Source: Malachius bipustulatus (lineage: Eukaryota > Arthropoda > Insecta > Coleoptera > Melyridae). From it: 64,000 nt of DNA. A model generated the notes under the pieces. The model searched no databases, had not been told where the DNA came from, and was given only the letters and a program-made list of their open reading frames with translations. The first letter of the stretch is position 1. Every line of letters starts with the position of its first letter. Shown piece by piece: positions 1 to 10,251 of this stretch. The position numbers were made by a program, and so were the translations under genes. The stretch covers positions 34,507,579-34,571,578 of the forward strand of contig OU342638.1 of the NCBI GenBank assembly GCA_910589415.1. Direction: 5' to 3'.

Positions 1-709
1 TTTCTTTGTTGTGTATACCTTCACGTTTCATTTTATTGTGTAGACTGATATAGTTGTAGAGAGTGTTGCTACATTGATTTCTCATAATTCGTTTTGTCTC
101 TGTATTGGTGTCACTTTTTTCAATTACAAAATCAATATGTAGTGAAAGCTTCTGTAATTCTTTGATGTTAAAATTAAAGACTGAATATTTTAATCCCTTA
201 TTGATGAGAGCCAGTTCCCCAGATGTAAAATTGACTCCCGACAGATTGACAGTTCTTTCATTAAATTTGTGAGTAGATATCTCAAAGTTTCGGTCCCTAT
301 TTTTCTGGGCTCTTAGTGAAGTAAGCTTGTTGTTCAACCTATTGTGTTTCTCTAAATTAGCGTAACCTAAACTTTCCTGTATATCTGTGTGAATGTCATT
401 GAACACAAAGAAAGGAATAATAGATGTGATCTGATTATACAAAATTTTGAGTTTGTGATTAAAATTGTCCAACAGTCTATAGTGTCTCTTTATCTGACCT
501 TTCATGATGTCTCTTGAAATCTTCTCTCTTAGAATCTGTGGTATGTTCTTGGAAGTTTTAACCCTGGCAAAAGTTGGTGTTAGTTCTTCATGTAAGCATC
601 TTTGTATGAACCAGATGTCTGCCCTTGTTTCGCACCTCTTGATGGAGAATTTCCGGAATCTGTAGACCAGGCGATCGACTTCAAATGAATAATGATAATT
701 GTTGGCCAT
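1..709 (-). pseudogene. Penelope-like ORF, N-terminal part of a second unit, cut by window edge
   Basis: This is the direct-repeat copy of 4375-5083 and encodes the first ~236 residues of the Penelope-like polyprotein, starting at the methionine of MANNYHYSF. It contains the N-terminal domain before the reverse-transcriptase fingers and runs off the left edge, so its completeness cannot be judged. An upstream in-frame TTG would extend it by ten residues, but the ATG in CCATGG is the more credible start. No catalytic motif lies within the visible part. Confidence 0.75.
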
Positions 710-777
710 GGTATACCCAAAAAATGATAAATGAAACAAGATTGTAGGTCAATGGGTATAAATTTATTTATAATAGT

Positions 778-819
778 CTGTCAACTAGTTTCGGGCAAGG
801 TCACCCATCTTCAGGACAG
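778..819 (-). ncRNA. Hammerhead ribozyme motif, PLE copy 1
   Basis: The minus strand reads CTGTC, then the core box CTGAAGA (CUGANGA), a stem-loop with GGG and CCC arms, GAAA, a very short stem III (C-TA-G, then TT), and GACAG. CTGTC pairs with GACAG as stem I. This is the minimal type I hammerhead with a one- to two-base-pair stem III known from the long repeats of Penelope-like elements. Predicted cleavage falls after the UU preceding GACAG. Core residues are seen directly; activity is inferred. Confidence 0.8.
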
Positions 820-1650
820 CTGAAAGTAAGGTGAGATGGTGTTACATGTTTTTCAAACAATTATTAGTTTATTGTCAAAAAATTATTTGTCTTTGTACAC
901 TTACTTGTCAGCTTTACAGATCCCCAAAATTCCACTCTAGGGCGAGAATGATAATAAAATAGCAAAAATTTTTCCACTAAGTAAGGTTACAACACGTGGG
1001 GAAGATATAATGTGGACAAAAAACTCTCAAACTCTCAGTTTTTGAATTAAAAGATTTTTCCAAAGTGGATTAATCGCATTAAAAGTTGAAGACTTACATT
1101 ACAAATGTTTGAATTTACAAATTATATAACTATAAAGGCAAGTTAAACGGCAGAATGTCGTGAAGCGACATTCTCCGGCGGGTGTTCAAGAACGACAAAA
1201 TGGTTACGTTATTTAAATTTCATATCGGACCAGACTCCCTCCTTCCCTCTCTATCTCCATGTCAATTTGTTAGATTGAATGTTCCTTCAAAATTGATTGA
1301 CTCAATGAATGGAATTGAAGTTGACATACGAGAAATGATAAAAACAAAAAAGAAGAAGAAAGTGTACAAGTTAAAAATATCCATGTCATATTTCATCGAA
1401 TGAAGCATGTCAATTGACATCCTTCATCCACGAAACGTGAATGTCATGTGTGTCAATTTATATCATTATAAAAATATCTTTGTTTACATCCAGACTTAAA
1501 CAGAACAACAATCAAAATTTCCACGACCAATACAAGAAATAAAAATCTAACAATTGATTATAATATTATTAGAAATAGATTACTATTGTAAGAATAGTGT
1601 GGTTGTTGAATTTGTTATTGCAATTATGGAAAAAGAAGATGAAAGTTTAT

Positions 1651-2664
1651 TTAAGTGACTGTAGAATTTGTAAAAAGGTTTTTGTATATGGGATTGAATC
1701 TAAAAATTTGTGTTTGTTGATTTAAACAATTGGAGCCATTCTCCACTAATGCCTTATGGATTTCCAGATTTTCAAGGAGATCGAGAAGCAATCCTCTTGT
1801 GTTGGTATGAACCAAGATTTCACTGTCCCTGTCAGGGTCAAAATTATGACTGTTTTGTTCCAAATGATTTCCAAAATGAGATTTATCGCTTTTAGTTATG
1901 TGCTCTCTTATTCTAGTTCTAAGGCTTCTACAAGTTTGACCGACGTAAATCGAATCACAATCTGAACACCTCAGCCTGTAAACCCCACTTTTGTCAAGTT
2001 TATTAAATTTGTCTTTATTATGGATTAAATTTTGTGCTAAAGAGTTAACCGAAGAAAAAGAAATTTTGGAGTTCGAATGTTTCTGGACTATGTTGGCGAC
2101 CCGCTCAGAGATGGGTCCAATGTAAGGGACAGAAAAATATTTAAAAGTGTGATTTTGGACTATTGGTGTGGTTATGTATGAAGAAGATCTTATGTTATTA
2201 TTAAGGTATTTGTTGTTGATTTTGTCGATAATGTGTCTGTCGAAACCATTGTTGAATGCTATAGTATGTAGTAATTTGATTTCGTTATTGTAATTTTCAT
2301 TGCTTAATGGGGTATTATTTAGTCTATGTATGTATGTTCTGAAGGCTGCTATTTTGTATTTGAATGGGTGGGATGAATTAAAATGGATTACATGATCAGT
2401 CTGTGTTGGTTTCCTATATATGTCAAATGATAAATTGTTATTGTCATGTGCTATTGTTAGATCTAGAAAATTAATTTTCCTGTTATTTTCAGTTTCCATT
2501 GTGAACTTGATGTTTGGATGAATTGTGTTTAAGTGGTCCATTATCTCCATAGCTGTGTTATTGTCCCCCTCTATCACCGCGAAGCAATCGTCGACATATC
2601 TAGTCCAGAACTTAACTTTGGTGAAAAGTTCAGTCCTACTGAACCCAACCTCAACATATACTTT
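1651..2664 (-). pseudogene. Penelope-like ORF, C-terminal half (RT motif C plus GIY-YIG endonuclease)
   Basis: The frame is open from about 2664 down to the stop at 1651 (337 residues). Early in it is KFWTRYVDDCFAVIEG, carrying the YVDD active-site aspartates of the RT, followed by the thumb region (FDIYRKPTQTDHVIHF). The C-terminal third carries the GIY-YIG nuclease (GVYRLRCSD, SIYVGQTCRSLRTRIREH), with Tyr and Arg residues typical of the fold. The half is separated from the N-terminal half by the TIR element at 2664-3651. The upstream half ends in a stop at the junction and the frames do not join directly, so this unit cannot make the full protein as it stands. Confidence 0.88.
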
Positions 2665-3651
2665 ATTTTTTATTTAGATGGATTCCACCAAGTCAAAATT
2701 CTAGGGGAACGATTGGCAACAAGACTGATTAGGTTGGTTATGGTGATAGTTGTTACCAAAATAGTCACTAGAATGGTTACTAAATTAATTTAGGTTATGT
2801 CGATTAGTTGAAATGTCATTTTATTTCGAAATTTAAAATTAGAAAAATTATAAACGCAATTTCTAGAGGTAATAAATTGGAAAATTTTAGAGACTTGTAA
2901 GTGTAAGCACCTAGCTATTTACTCTTATAAATCTTATATATGTAAGATATTAGACCGATTCCTTCTTAGTTTTATGTAAAAATGTTGAAAATAGAAGATC
3001 TATTCTTGACAAATAGAGGTACTTACATTATTTAAATCATTTTTTAAGAATTTCTCAAGGAATATTTCAAGGAATCTGATTAAACTGTATTTTTGCTTAA
3101 TCTGGAGAAACATTTTTCAATCGCTAATGTTTATAGCATTTGATGATTCGTTCTTTTCTTTCTTTTGAAATAAATTACCTGCCTGAGCATTTTAATAATT
3201 TTTAATTTGATAATTTGGTTTGTCAATTTGACAACTTCAACTTTTCAAGTTTCTGGCGTTTCGCTGTGACTAGAGTGCCGACTGAGGACCCAGACCTAGT
3301 TTTCGCAAAACATCATTAGATTATTATAGCCAATCCAAGCAACAGTTAAATTTATCCTCAAAAAACGAATAACTTCTAAAAAAGGACTATTTTCGAAGAA
3401 AATAAAGTAATTTGAAGTTTTTAACTTGCGTTTTATAACTGAGCAACTTACAACAAGAAAACATGTTTTGCAGGTGACGTCATAGCCTATACACGAATCG
3501 GGGAATGTTGCCGTTACTTTAGTCACAACGTAAATTTTTTGCCAAGGTCAAGAAAACAGGCTACCCTCCGACAATATGAAAATTACTGTTTAAAGATTGC
3601 ACAGGGTACCAACTTAACAGCTGTTTGACAAGTCCATCTAAATAAAAAATA
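2664..3651. mobile_element. 988-bp non-autonomous TIR element inserted in the PLE RT
   Basis: Ends in 19-bp perfect inverted repeats, TATTTTTTATTTAGATGGA at 2664-2682 and its complement at 3633-3651. No ORF with recognisable similarity lies inside. Outside the TIRs, ACTT is present on both sides (2660-2663 and 3653-3656, one extra base on the right). Alternatively the terminal TA dinucleotides may be a TA target duplication, which would suit a Tc1/mariner-like element. It interrupts the PLE between RT motifs B and C. The superfamily is not settled. Confidence 0.75.
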
Positions 3652-3655
3652 GACT

Positions 3656-5083
3656 TTAGTTCATGAAAAACTCCGCAAGAAGAGGCGACAGACTGCTCCC
3701 CATGGCTAAGCCATCATTTTGTGACCAAAAAGTGTTATTGAATTGGCAAAAGTTCTGTTTTAAGGCGTACCTAAGCAAGGAGATCAAATCAATCGCATCC
3801 TCCAATGGGATGTTATCTTTGAGGTATTTAAATACTATGTCAACGGTGAGCTCAACAGGGACGGAAGTGAACAGATTCGTAACATCATAAGAAACAAGGA
3901 TTTGACTGTCTGTAACGTTCAAGTTGGAAACTCTGTCAATAAACTGCCTACTATTTTTAATTGCAAATTTTGGTGTAAAATTAGTTAAGTTTAATAGTAT
4001 GTTCTTTAGAAAGATGTTCAAATTACAACTGGGTGTGCCTATTTGAGAGACTACTGGTCTTATCGGGATGTTATCTTTATGGATCTTTGGCAAGCCATAC
4101 AATCTGGGTGGGTGAAAGTTGGAAGGAATGATGGACTTGGCTCCATATTTATTAAGGGTGGCCGATAGAGTTTTTGTTAGTTTTTTAAGGTTGTTATAGT
4201 ATTTGTTAGTGGGATTGTGACTCAATTTTGTGAAGTTGTTGTTGTCGAGGAAATCTTTTATTTTAGAGTTGTAAGAGTTTTTGTTTAAGATGACTACACA
4301 ATTACCTTTATCTGCTTTTGTTATTATTAAGTTGTTGTTAGTAATTTTCTTTTTGATTTTAATTAAAGTGGACATTTCTTTGTTGTGTATACCTTCACGT
4401 TTCATTTTATTGTGTAGACTGATATAGTTGTAGAGAGTGTTGCTACATTGATTTCTCATAATTCGTTTTGTCTCTGTATTGGTGTCACTTTTTTCAATTA
4501 CAAAATCAATATGTAGTGAAAGCTTCTGTAATTCTTTGATGTTAAAATTAAAGACTGAATATTTTAATCCCTTATTGATGAGAGCCAGTTCCCCAGATGT
4601 AAAATTGACTCCCGACAGATTGACAGTTCTTTCATTAAATTTGTGAGTAGATATCTCAAAGTTTCGGTCCCTATTTTTCTGGGCTCTTAGTGAAGTAAGC
4701 TTGTTGTTCAACCTATTGTGTTTCTCTAAATTAGCGTAACCTAAACTTTCCTGTATATCTGTGTGAATGTCATTGAACACAAAGAAAGGAATAATAGATG
4801 TGATCTGATTATACAAAATTTTGAGTTTGTGATTAAAATTGTCCAACAGTCTATAGTGTCTCTTTATCTGACCTTTCATGATGTCTCTTGAAATCTTCTC
4901 TCTTAGAATCTGTGGTATGTTCTTGGAAGTTTTAACCCTGGCAAAAGTTGGTGTTAGTTCTTCATGTAAGCATCTTTGTATGAACCAGATGTCTGCCCTT
5001 GTTTCGCACCTCTTGATGGAGAATTTCCGGAATCTGTAGACCAGGCGATCGACTTCAAATGAATAATGATAATTGTTGGCCAT
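3656..5083 (-). pseudogene. Penelope-like ORF, N-terminal half (RT fingers and palm to motif B)
   Basis: About 475 residues from the ATG at 5083 (MANNYHYSF). An open extension to 5113 begins with TTG and is less likely. It contains the Penelope RT landmarks IIPSNFHPPRLYGLPKIHK, PIRPVVSQIGTPS, SYDVTNLFTSVPVE (motif A aspartate) and, at the end, GLAMGSSLSPLLAEFFMN (motif B). It stops with TAA immediately before the TIR insertion; motif C and the endonuclease lie beyond it at 1651-2664. The unit is therefore disrupted. The rest of the reading frame is undamaged, which suggests recent inactivation. Confidence 0.9.
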
Positions 5084-5151
5084 GGTATACCCAAAAAATG
5101 ATAAATGAAACAAGATTGTAGGTCAATGGGTATAAATTTATTTATAATAGT

Positions 5152-5193
5152 CTGTCAACTAGTTTCGGGCAAGGTCACCCATCTTCAGGACAG
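5152..5193 (-). ncRNA. Hammerhead ribozyme motif, PLE copy 2
   Basis: Identical to the motif at 778-819, shifted by 4374. It lies about 70 bases upstream of the start of the main PLE ORF on the minus strand, so self-cleavage would define or process the 5' end of the element transcript. Confidence 0.8.
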
Positions 5194-6024
5194 CTGAAAG
5201 TAAGGTGAGATGGTGTTACATGTTTTTCAAACAATTATTAGTTTATTGTCAAAAAATTATTTGTCTTTGTACACTTACTTGTCAGCTTTACAGATCCCCA
5301 AAATTCCACTCTAGGGCGAGAATGATAATAAAATAGCAAAAATTTTTCCACTAAGTAAGGTTACAACACGTGGGGAAGATATAATGTGGACAAAAAACTC
5401 TCAAACTCTCAGTTTTTGAATTAAAAGATTTTTCCAAAGTGGATTAATCGCATTAAAAGTTGAAGACTTACATTACAAATGTTTGAATTTACAAATTATA
5501 TAACTATAAAGGCAAGTTAAACGGCAGAATGTCGTGAAGCGACATTCTCCGGCGGGTGTTCAAGAACGACAAAATGGTTACGTTATTTAAATTTCATATC
5601 GGACCAGACTCCCTCCTTCCCTCTCTATCTCCATGTCAATTTGTTAGATTGAATGTTCCTTCAAAATTGATTGACTCAATGAATGGAATTGAAGTTGACA
5701 TACGAGAAATGATAAAAACAAAAAAGAAGAAGAAAGTGTACAAGTTAAAAATATCCATGTCATATTTCATCGAATGAAGCATGTCAATTGACATCCTTCA
5801 TCCACGAAACGTGAATGTCATGTGTGTCAATTTATATCATTATAAAAATATCTTTGTTTACATCCAGACTTAAACAGAACAACAATCAAAATTTCCACGA
5901 CCAATACAAGAAATAAAAATCTAACAATTGATTATAATATTATTAGAAATAGATTACTATTGTAAGAATAGTGTGGTTGTTGAATTTGTTATTGCAATTA
6001 TGGAAAAAGAAGATGAAAGTTTAT

Positions 6025-6354
6025 TTAAGTGACTGTAGAATTTGTAAAAAGGTTTTTGTATATGGGATTGAATCTAAAAATTTGTGTTTGTTGATTTAAA
6101 CAATTGGAGCCATTCTCCACTAATGCCTTATGGATTTCCAGATTTTCAAGGAGATCGAGAAGCAATCCTCTTGTGTTGGTATGAACCAAGATTTCACTGT
6201 CCCTGTCAGGGTCAAAATTATGACTGTTTTGTTCCAAATGATTTCCAAAATGAGATTTATCGCTTTTAGTTATGTGCTCTCTTATTCTAGTTCTAAGGCT
6301 TCTACAAGTTTGACCGACGTAAATCGAATCACAATCTGAACACCTCAGCCTGTA
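6025..6354 (-). pseudogene. Truncated Penelope GIY-YIG fragment
   Basis: Repeats the last part of the PLE ORF (C-terminal ~110 codons, from about SIYVGQ onward) with the same stop position relative to 1651. It is cut at 6354, where the inverted copy begins. It lies upstream of the full unit on the minus strand, the arrangement expected from a 5'-truncated neighbour in a Penelope array. Confidence 0.85.
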
Positions 6355-7083
6355 GATTTTTATTTCTTGTATTGGTCGTGGAAATTTTGATTGTTGTTCT
6401 GTTTAAGTCTGGATGTAAACAAAGATATTTTTATAATGATATAAATTGACACACATGACATTCACGTTTCGTGGATGAAGGATGTCAATTGACATGCTTC
6501 ATTCGATGAAATATGACATGGATATTTTTAACTTGTACACTTTCTTCTTCTTTTTTGTTTTTATCATTTCTCGTATGTCAACTTCAATTCCATTCATTGA
6601 GTCAATCAATTTTGAAGGAACATTCAATCTAACAAATTGACATGGAGATAGAGAGGGAAGGAGGGAGTCTGGTCCGATATGAAATTTAAATAACGTAACC
6701 ATTTTGTCGTTCTTGAACACCCGCCGGAGAATGTCGCTTCACGACATTCTGCCGTTTAACTTGCCTTTATAGTTATATAATTTGTAAATTCAAACATTTG
6801 TAATGTAAGTCTTCAACTTTTAATGCGATTAATCCACTTTGGAAAAATCTTTTAATTCAAAAACTGAGAGTTTGAGAGTTTTTTGTCCACATTATATCTT
6901 CCCCACGTGTTGTAACCTTACTTAGTGGAAAAATTTTTGCTATTTTATTATCATTCTCGCCCTAGAGTGGAATTTTGGGGATCTGTAAAGCTGACAAGTA
7001 AGTGTACAAAGACAAATAAATTTTTTGACAATAAACTAATAATTGTTTGAAAAACATGTAACACCATCTCACCTTACTTTCAG

Positions 7084-7125
7084 CTGTCCTGAAGATGGGT
7101 GACCTTGCCCGAAACTAGTTGACAG
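7084..7125 (+). ncRNA. Hammerhead ribozyme motif, inverted PLE copy
   Basis: The same core (CTGTC, CTGAAGA, GAAA, GACAG) on the plus strand within the inverted arm 6355-7214. It is the mirror of the 5152-5193 motif, so it would be active only in RNA transcribed toward the protease genes. Confidence 0.78.
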
Positions 7126-7214
7126 ACTATTATAAATAAATTTATACCCATTGACCTACAATCTTGTTTCATTTATCATTTTTTGGGTATACCATGGCCA
7201 ACAATTATCATTAT

Positions 7215-9309
7215 AGGTTTAAGGTGTTTCGCAGCAGGTATGATGTTATCTACTTTATTGAGGCTTTAGTGTCCCAGCTTTAGAGGCTTTCTTCCACGAA
7301 CCCCTCAACCACATGGTAATCCCAAGAAAAATTCATCCCTAAATTTAAACCTAGAAATTTTTTGTTGGGAAAAATTATTAGCTGCGTTCTTATTTAGAGT
7401 TAAGCTGGACTTGCTTAAAATCATCCCCTCTTCCAACAAGAGAGAATTTCAAGAAAAAAATAGGCGCTAAAATATAACCCTGAGGTACTCCGGTGTTCTA
7501 GATAAGGGGTAAAGGTGTTCCTCAAGGTACTTTTTTACTCAAGGTTACTCAAGGTGAACATATTTTATATCATCCTTCCTCCCTAATATGCCAGAATTGC
7601 AAAAAAAAAAACATTAGGCGATAATATAGAACCCTGAGGTACTCCGGTATTCCAGAGAAGGTGTTAAAATTGCAAGAGAAACTTCCAGAACCACTAAGAG
7701 AAAAACACACCATCAAAAATGTCGACTGGAATCTGTATTTATTGATTTATTTATTTAGTTTTTTAATAATGGTGGTCGTTGATTCTTTCTAAGCATTTTA
7801 GGAGATCATTCTCCAGAGTCTTGTCTATTATTACCCAAAGCAGAGGCTCGATAATTATAAAGCCATTTTTTGGAAACAGAATGAACTCCTGCTCATTTCC
7901 AGCGGAAATAAAATATTCCCTCTTTATCACACCCATTGAGCAGTTTCGTATTAAGTGCAATAACAGGTTATGGGCCCAAATGTAGAGGATGTCCGGGCAC
8001 CAGAAGCTTTTTCGGGGAACAATTCTTGTCATTTTAGATTCAGTTGAAGAAATTTTATGTTATTTTTCCCTGAAGAGAGATGACAGAGTTGATCTCATTG
8101 AAATCTGACTGGTTGCTTTAGTGACTGACCAAAACACTTTCTAACGATTGAGGCTGGAGAGGGGTCCGTTTCTAATTCTTGGTTATGAGCTACTTTAACT
8201 TCTTCCATCACTTATTTGCGTACTTTACGAGCGCTGATGAACTTCCTGTTTGTACGGTGTAGAACAACTTCCTGTAGTACAACTTGCTGTTTAAGTGGCG
8301 TTTTTTAGAAAAGGTGATGGTAGTGAAGATCAGTGAAGTTTTGACGCTTCTTCACCAATAACTGGTAGACATGCAGCTTGTTGTTGCAACTCGTTGTAAA
8401 ATTTTTGATTGGAATCAAATGTCGTAAATTTGTCTAAAAGGAGAGACCTAAGAGGTAACATCCTATCAGTCCTGCGGCCTCAAGTTTTCCTCTTGTTAAC
8501 AGGAGACGTCATTTTGATAAATCTGGAGTTCTGTGAATTTCCCTGAGTCAAGCCGAAGGAAAGGGGGCTACTGTCACTTCATCATCACCAGCTCTGATTA
8601 GGGAGTTGGAGATCGATCACTGAACCCTAAGCCCAAAAAAAAAAGACAAGAATGAAAGAAGAGAAACTGGATGTCTGGATAAGGCAGTCATAAATTATAC
8701 TGGGGATTTGCTACCGTTCTGGGAAGAATCAGCTTTCTTCTGGTCGGCCTGCCAAAACTGAAAGGAGTGTTTGCTTCCCTCTCATCGGTCTGGGAATTCG
8801 CACTCAGTCCTGTATATTTCTCTTTTTGTTTCTTCCCGTCTACATTAGCTATGGACCGGCACAGACTGAACAGGGCCAGATGTATGGTAGATGGCGCTCC
8901 ATCCTTCTCCATCCATCTAACCCTTTACCTTTATTTTGAGGGGAAGCATTGGATACATTTTCGGTAGGGTAGCTGAGAAAGGTATCAGGTCCATTCTAAG
9001 ATCGTTCATCTTGGAGTTGGGAAGAGGCACCTCCATGACCAGTGAGGTCAGGTCTCGGTTTGTTTCTTCCTATTATGATCGTCTAGCGAAGTAGAAAAAG
9101 GAACAAAAGTTTTGGGCCGAGGAAGTCTAGTCCCCTCCCAGAGTATCATTGAGAGAGATAGAGTGGCAGTTTCTTATCGTCAACTACATGGAGCGTGTGA
9201 GAAAAAGGTTCCTTTCATTGAGATAGTATACATGAGAGAGAGAGAGAGAGAGAGAGGAAAGAATACAAACCACCCCCTGCTCAAATCTGCTAATATCAAT
9301 CATTTCTAG
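7215..9309 (+). other. Intron 1 of protease gene 1, 3' part (5' part and exon 1 not in window)
   Basis: Co-linear with 19568-21685 of gene 2. It holds diverged copies of the ~300-bp repeat with terminal RT-like motifs (about 7224-7660) and a single-copy stretch shared with gene 2 (7740-9220). Short ORFs on both strands here are not conserved as proteins and look non-coding. The PLE array abuts it at 7214/7215. Confidence 0.75.
9234..9257. repeat. (GA)n microsatellite, gene 1 intron 1
   Basis: About 12 GA units, roughly 50 bases before the exon 2 acceptor. The same tract occurs in all four gene copies with different lengths. Confidence 0.95.
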
Positions 9310-10196
9310 TACTGGGAATAAATGGTGTTGAGGAGGAGAATAAAATCGCGGGAGGGCATGACGTATGGATCACAGAATATCCCTACGTTGCGCAATTATA
9401 TTATAATCGCCATTTTTTTTGCGGCGGGAGCATAGTGAGTCCCAACGTTATTATCACGGCAGCCCATTGCGTCATAGACCAGAATCCTTCATCGTATCTC
9501 GTCGTAGTTGGAGCGACTTACCGCTACCAACCAGGTAATATATTCCGCTTTTCCTGTTACCGTAAGATGTTTTTTAAAAGGCTCATTACAGGCGCTCAAG
9601 TCTATCGCGTAGTAAAAATTAAATCTCATCCAAAATTCAATCGAACAACAGACGAGTACGATGTCGCTTTGATTAAACTCCGGTCAGCCATAAAATACTC
9701 CACCGATGTTCAACCGGTCAAACTTCCCACGATGGCAGACTTAGAATACACCAGACCGTATCATAATGGAATTGTCCTAGGTGAGATGAAAAATCATAAT
9801 CTAAAAAAACTCTAACAATTTTTTTTCTCAGGCTGGGGGTCATTTCGGGACAAAGGACCAGGTTTTAACCGTCTACAAGCGGTGGTAGTGCCAGTGCAAA
9901 GTCCGGACGTATGTAAGCAACTACGTGCCGAATTCAATTCGAATGTAATGTTCTGTGCTGGCTTGCCAGAGGGTGGAAGGGATTCATGTTCTGTAAGTAT
10001 GGATGGTAAATTTATATTTAATAAAAAGCCAAATTAATGTTTCTTACATATACAGGGTGATTCTGGTGGACCTTTCATAGTAAATTACACCCTGATCGGA
10101 GTCGTATCGTTTGGTGACCACTGCGCCGCTCCTAATTCTCCTGGAGTGTATACAAGTCTTCCCGCATTAAGCGACTTCATTCATCAAGGTTTGTAG
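9310..10196 (+). CDS. Secreted S1 serine protease, gene 1 (trypsin-type pocket; exon 1 not visible)
   Basis: Exons 2-5 are 9310-9534, 9592-9780, 9832-9992 and 10056-10196. All introns are GT-AG (57, 51 and 63 bp) and phases agree. The product has the chymotrypsin fold landmarks: activation site NK|IAGGH (Ala in place of the usual Val), TAAHC with the catalytic His, EYDVALIKL with Asp, and DSC-S-GDSGG with Ser, the motif being completed across the exon 4/5 junction. The residue at chymotrypsin position 189 is Asp and at 226 is Gly, predicting cleavage after Lys/Arg. Disulphide cysteines 42/58, 168/182 and 191/220 are present. It stops in HQGL and a polyadenylation signal follows at 10246. Exon 1 would lie upstream of the PLE, outside the window, or be lost. 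A digestive or extracellular role is inferred. Confidence 0.88.
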
Positions 10197-10245
10197 CGAT
10201 TATTCTTGTTGACTGCTTGTTCTGCAGTTTTGTTCAATGTAGTTT

Positions 10246-10251
10246 AATAAA
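10246..10251 (+). terminator. Polyadenylation signal AATAAA, protease gene 1
   Basis: AATAAA 50 bases after the stop codon, conserved at the same distance in all four copies. Confidence 0.75.

Larger units (their letters stand above)
1..1980. repeat. Direct repeat, copy 1 (PLE 5' ORF part plus intervening long repeat)
   Basis: Matches 4375-6354. Identity stops abruptly after position 1980 (partner 6354), where copy 1 continues into the rest of the GIY-YIG ORF and copy 2 switches to inverted sequence. The segment between the ORFs (710-1650) holds a hammerhead motif, a 9-bp-stem hairpin at 1152-1174 (AGAATGTCG / CGACATTCT) and the palindrome ATGTCAATTGACAT near 1408. Confidence 0.9.
4375..6354. 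repeat. Direct repeat, copy 2 (PLE 5' ORF part plus intervening long repeat)
   Basis: Partner of 1-1980. The near-perfect identity suggests a young insertion or a duplication made at insertion, as expected for the LTR-like repeats of Penelope elements. Confidence 0.9.
1..7214 (-). mobile_element. Penelope-like retroelement array (tandem and inverted copies)
   Basis: Read on the minus strand, the region encodes a Penelope-type reverse transcriptase (motif A SYDVTNLFTSVP, motif B GLAMGSSLSPLLAEFF, motif C WTRYVDD) followed by a GIY-YIG endonuclease, the defining architecture of Penelope-like elements. Positions 1-1980 repeat 4375-6354 base for base as far as I could follow, at an offset of 4374, so units are arranged head to tail. 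The segment 6355-7214 is an inverted copy of 5063-5921. Subtracting the 988-bp insertion gives a unit of about 3.4 kb. The array ends at 7214, where sequence paralogous to intron 1 of the downstream protease genes begins. The left end lies outside the window, so no target-site duplication can be tested. Tandem and inverted partial copies are known for this class. Confidence 0.92.
5063..7214. repeat. Large inverted repeat within the PLE array
   Basis: Arms are 5063-5921 and 6355-7214 (about 860 bp each, one single-base indel near 7020), separated by a 433-bp spacer holding the truncated GIY-YIG fragment. The arms contain the PLE 5' end, a hammerhead motif and the small palindromes. A transcript through both arms would fold into a very long hairpin. 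Confidence 0.92.

Noticed and set aside
1182..1403. 73-codon ORF repeated at 5556-5777 and, inverted, at 6499-6720
   Set aside because: It lies in the PLE long repeat and is kept only because the copies are near identical; no domain is seen and it is antisense to the element in two copies.
7763..8032. 89-codon minus-strand ORF in intron 1, also at 20273-20470
   Set aside because: Shortened in the gene 2 copy and deleted in genes 3 and 4; no recognisable motif.
9582..9815. Reading straight from exon 2 through intron 2 as one long protease ORF
   Set aside because: The 56-bp version in gene 4 breaks this reading, and removal of the GT-AG segment gives a normal protease alignment in all four genes.
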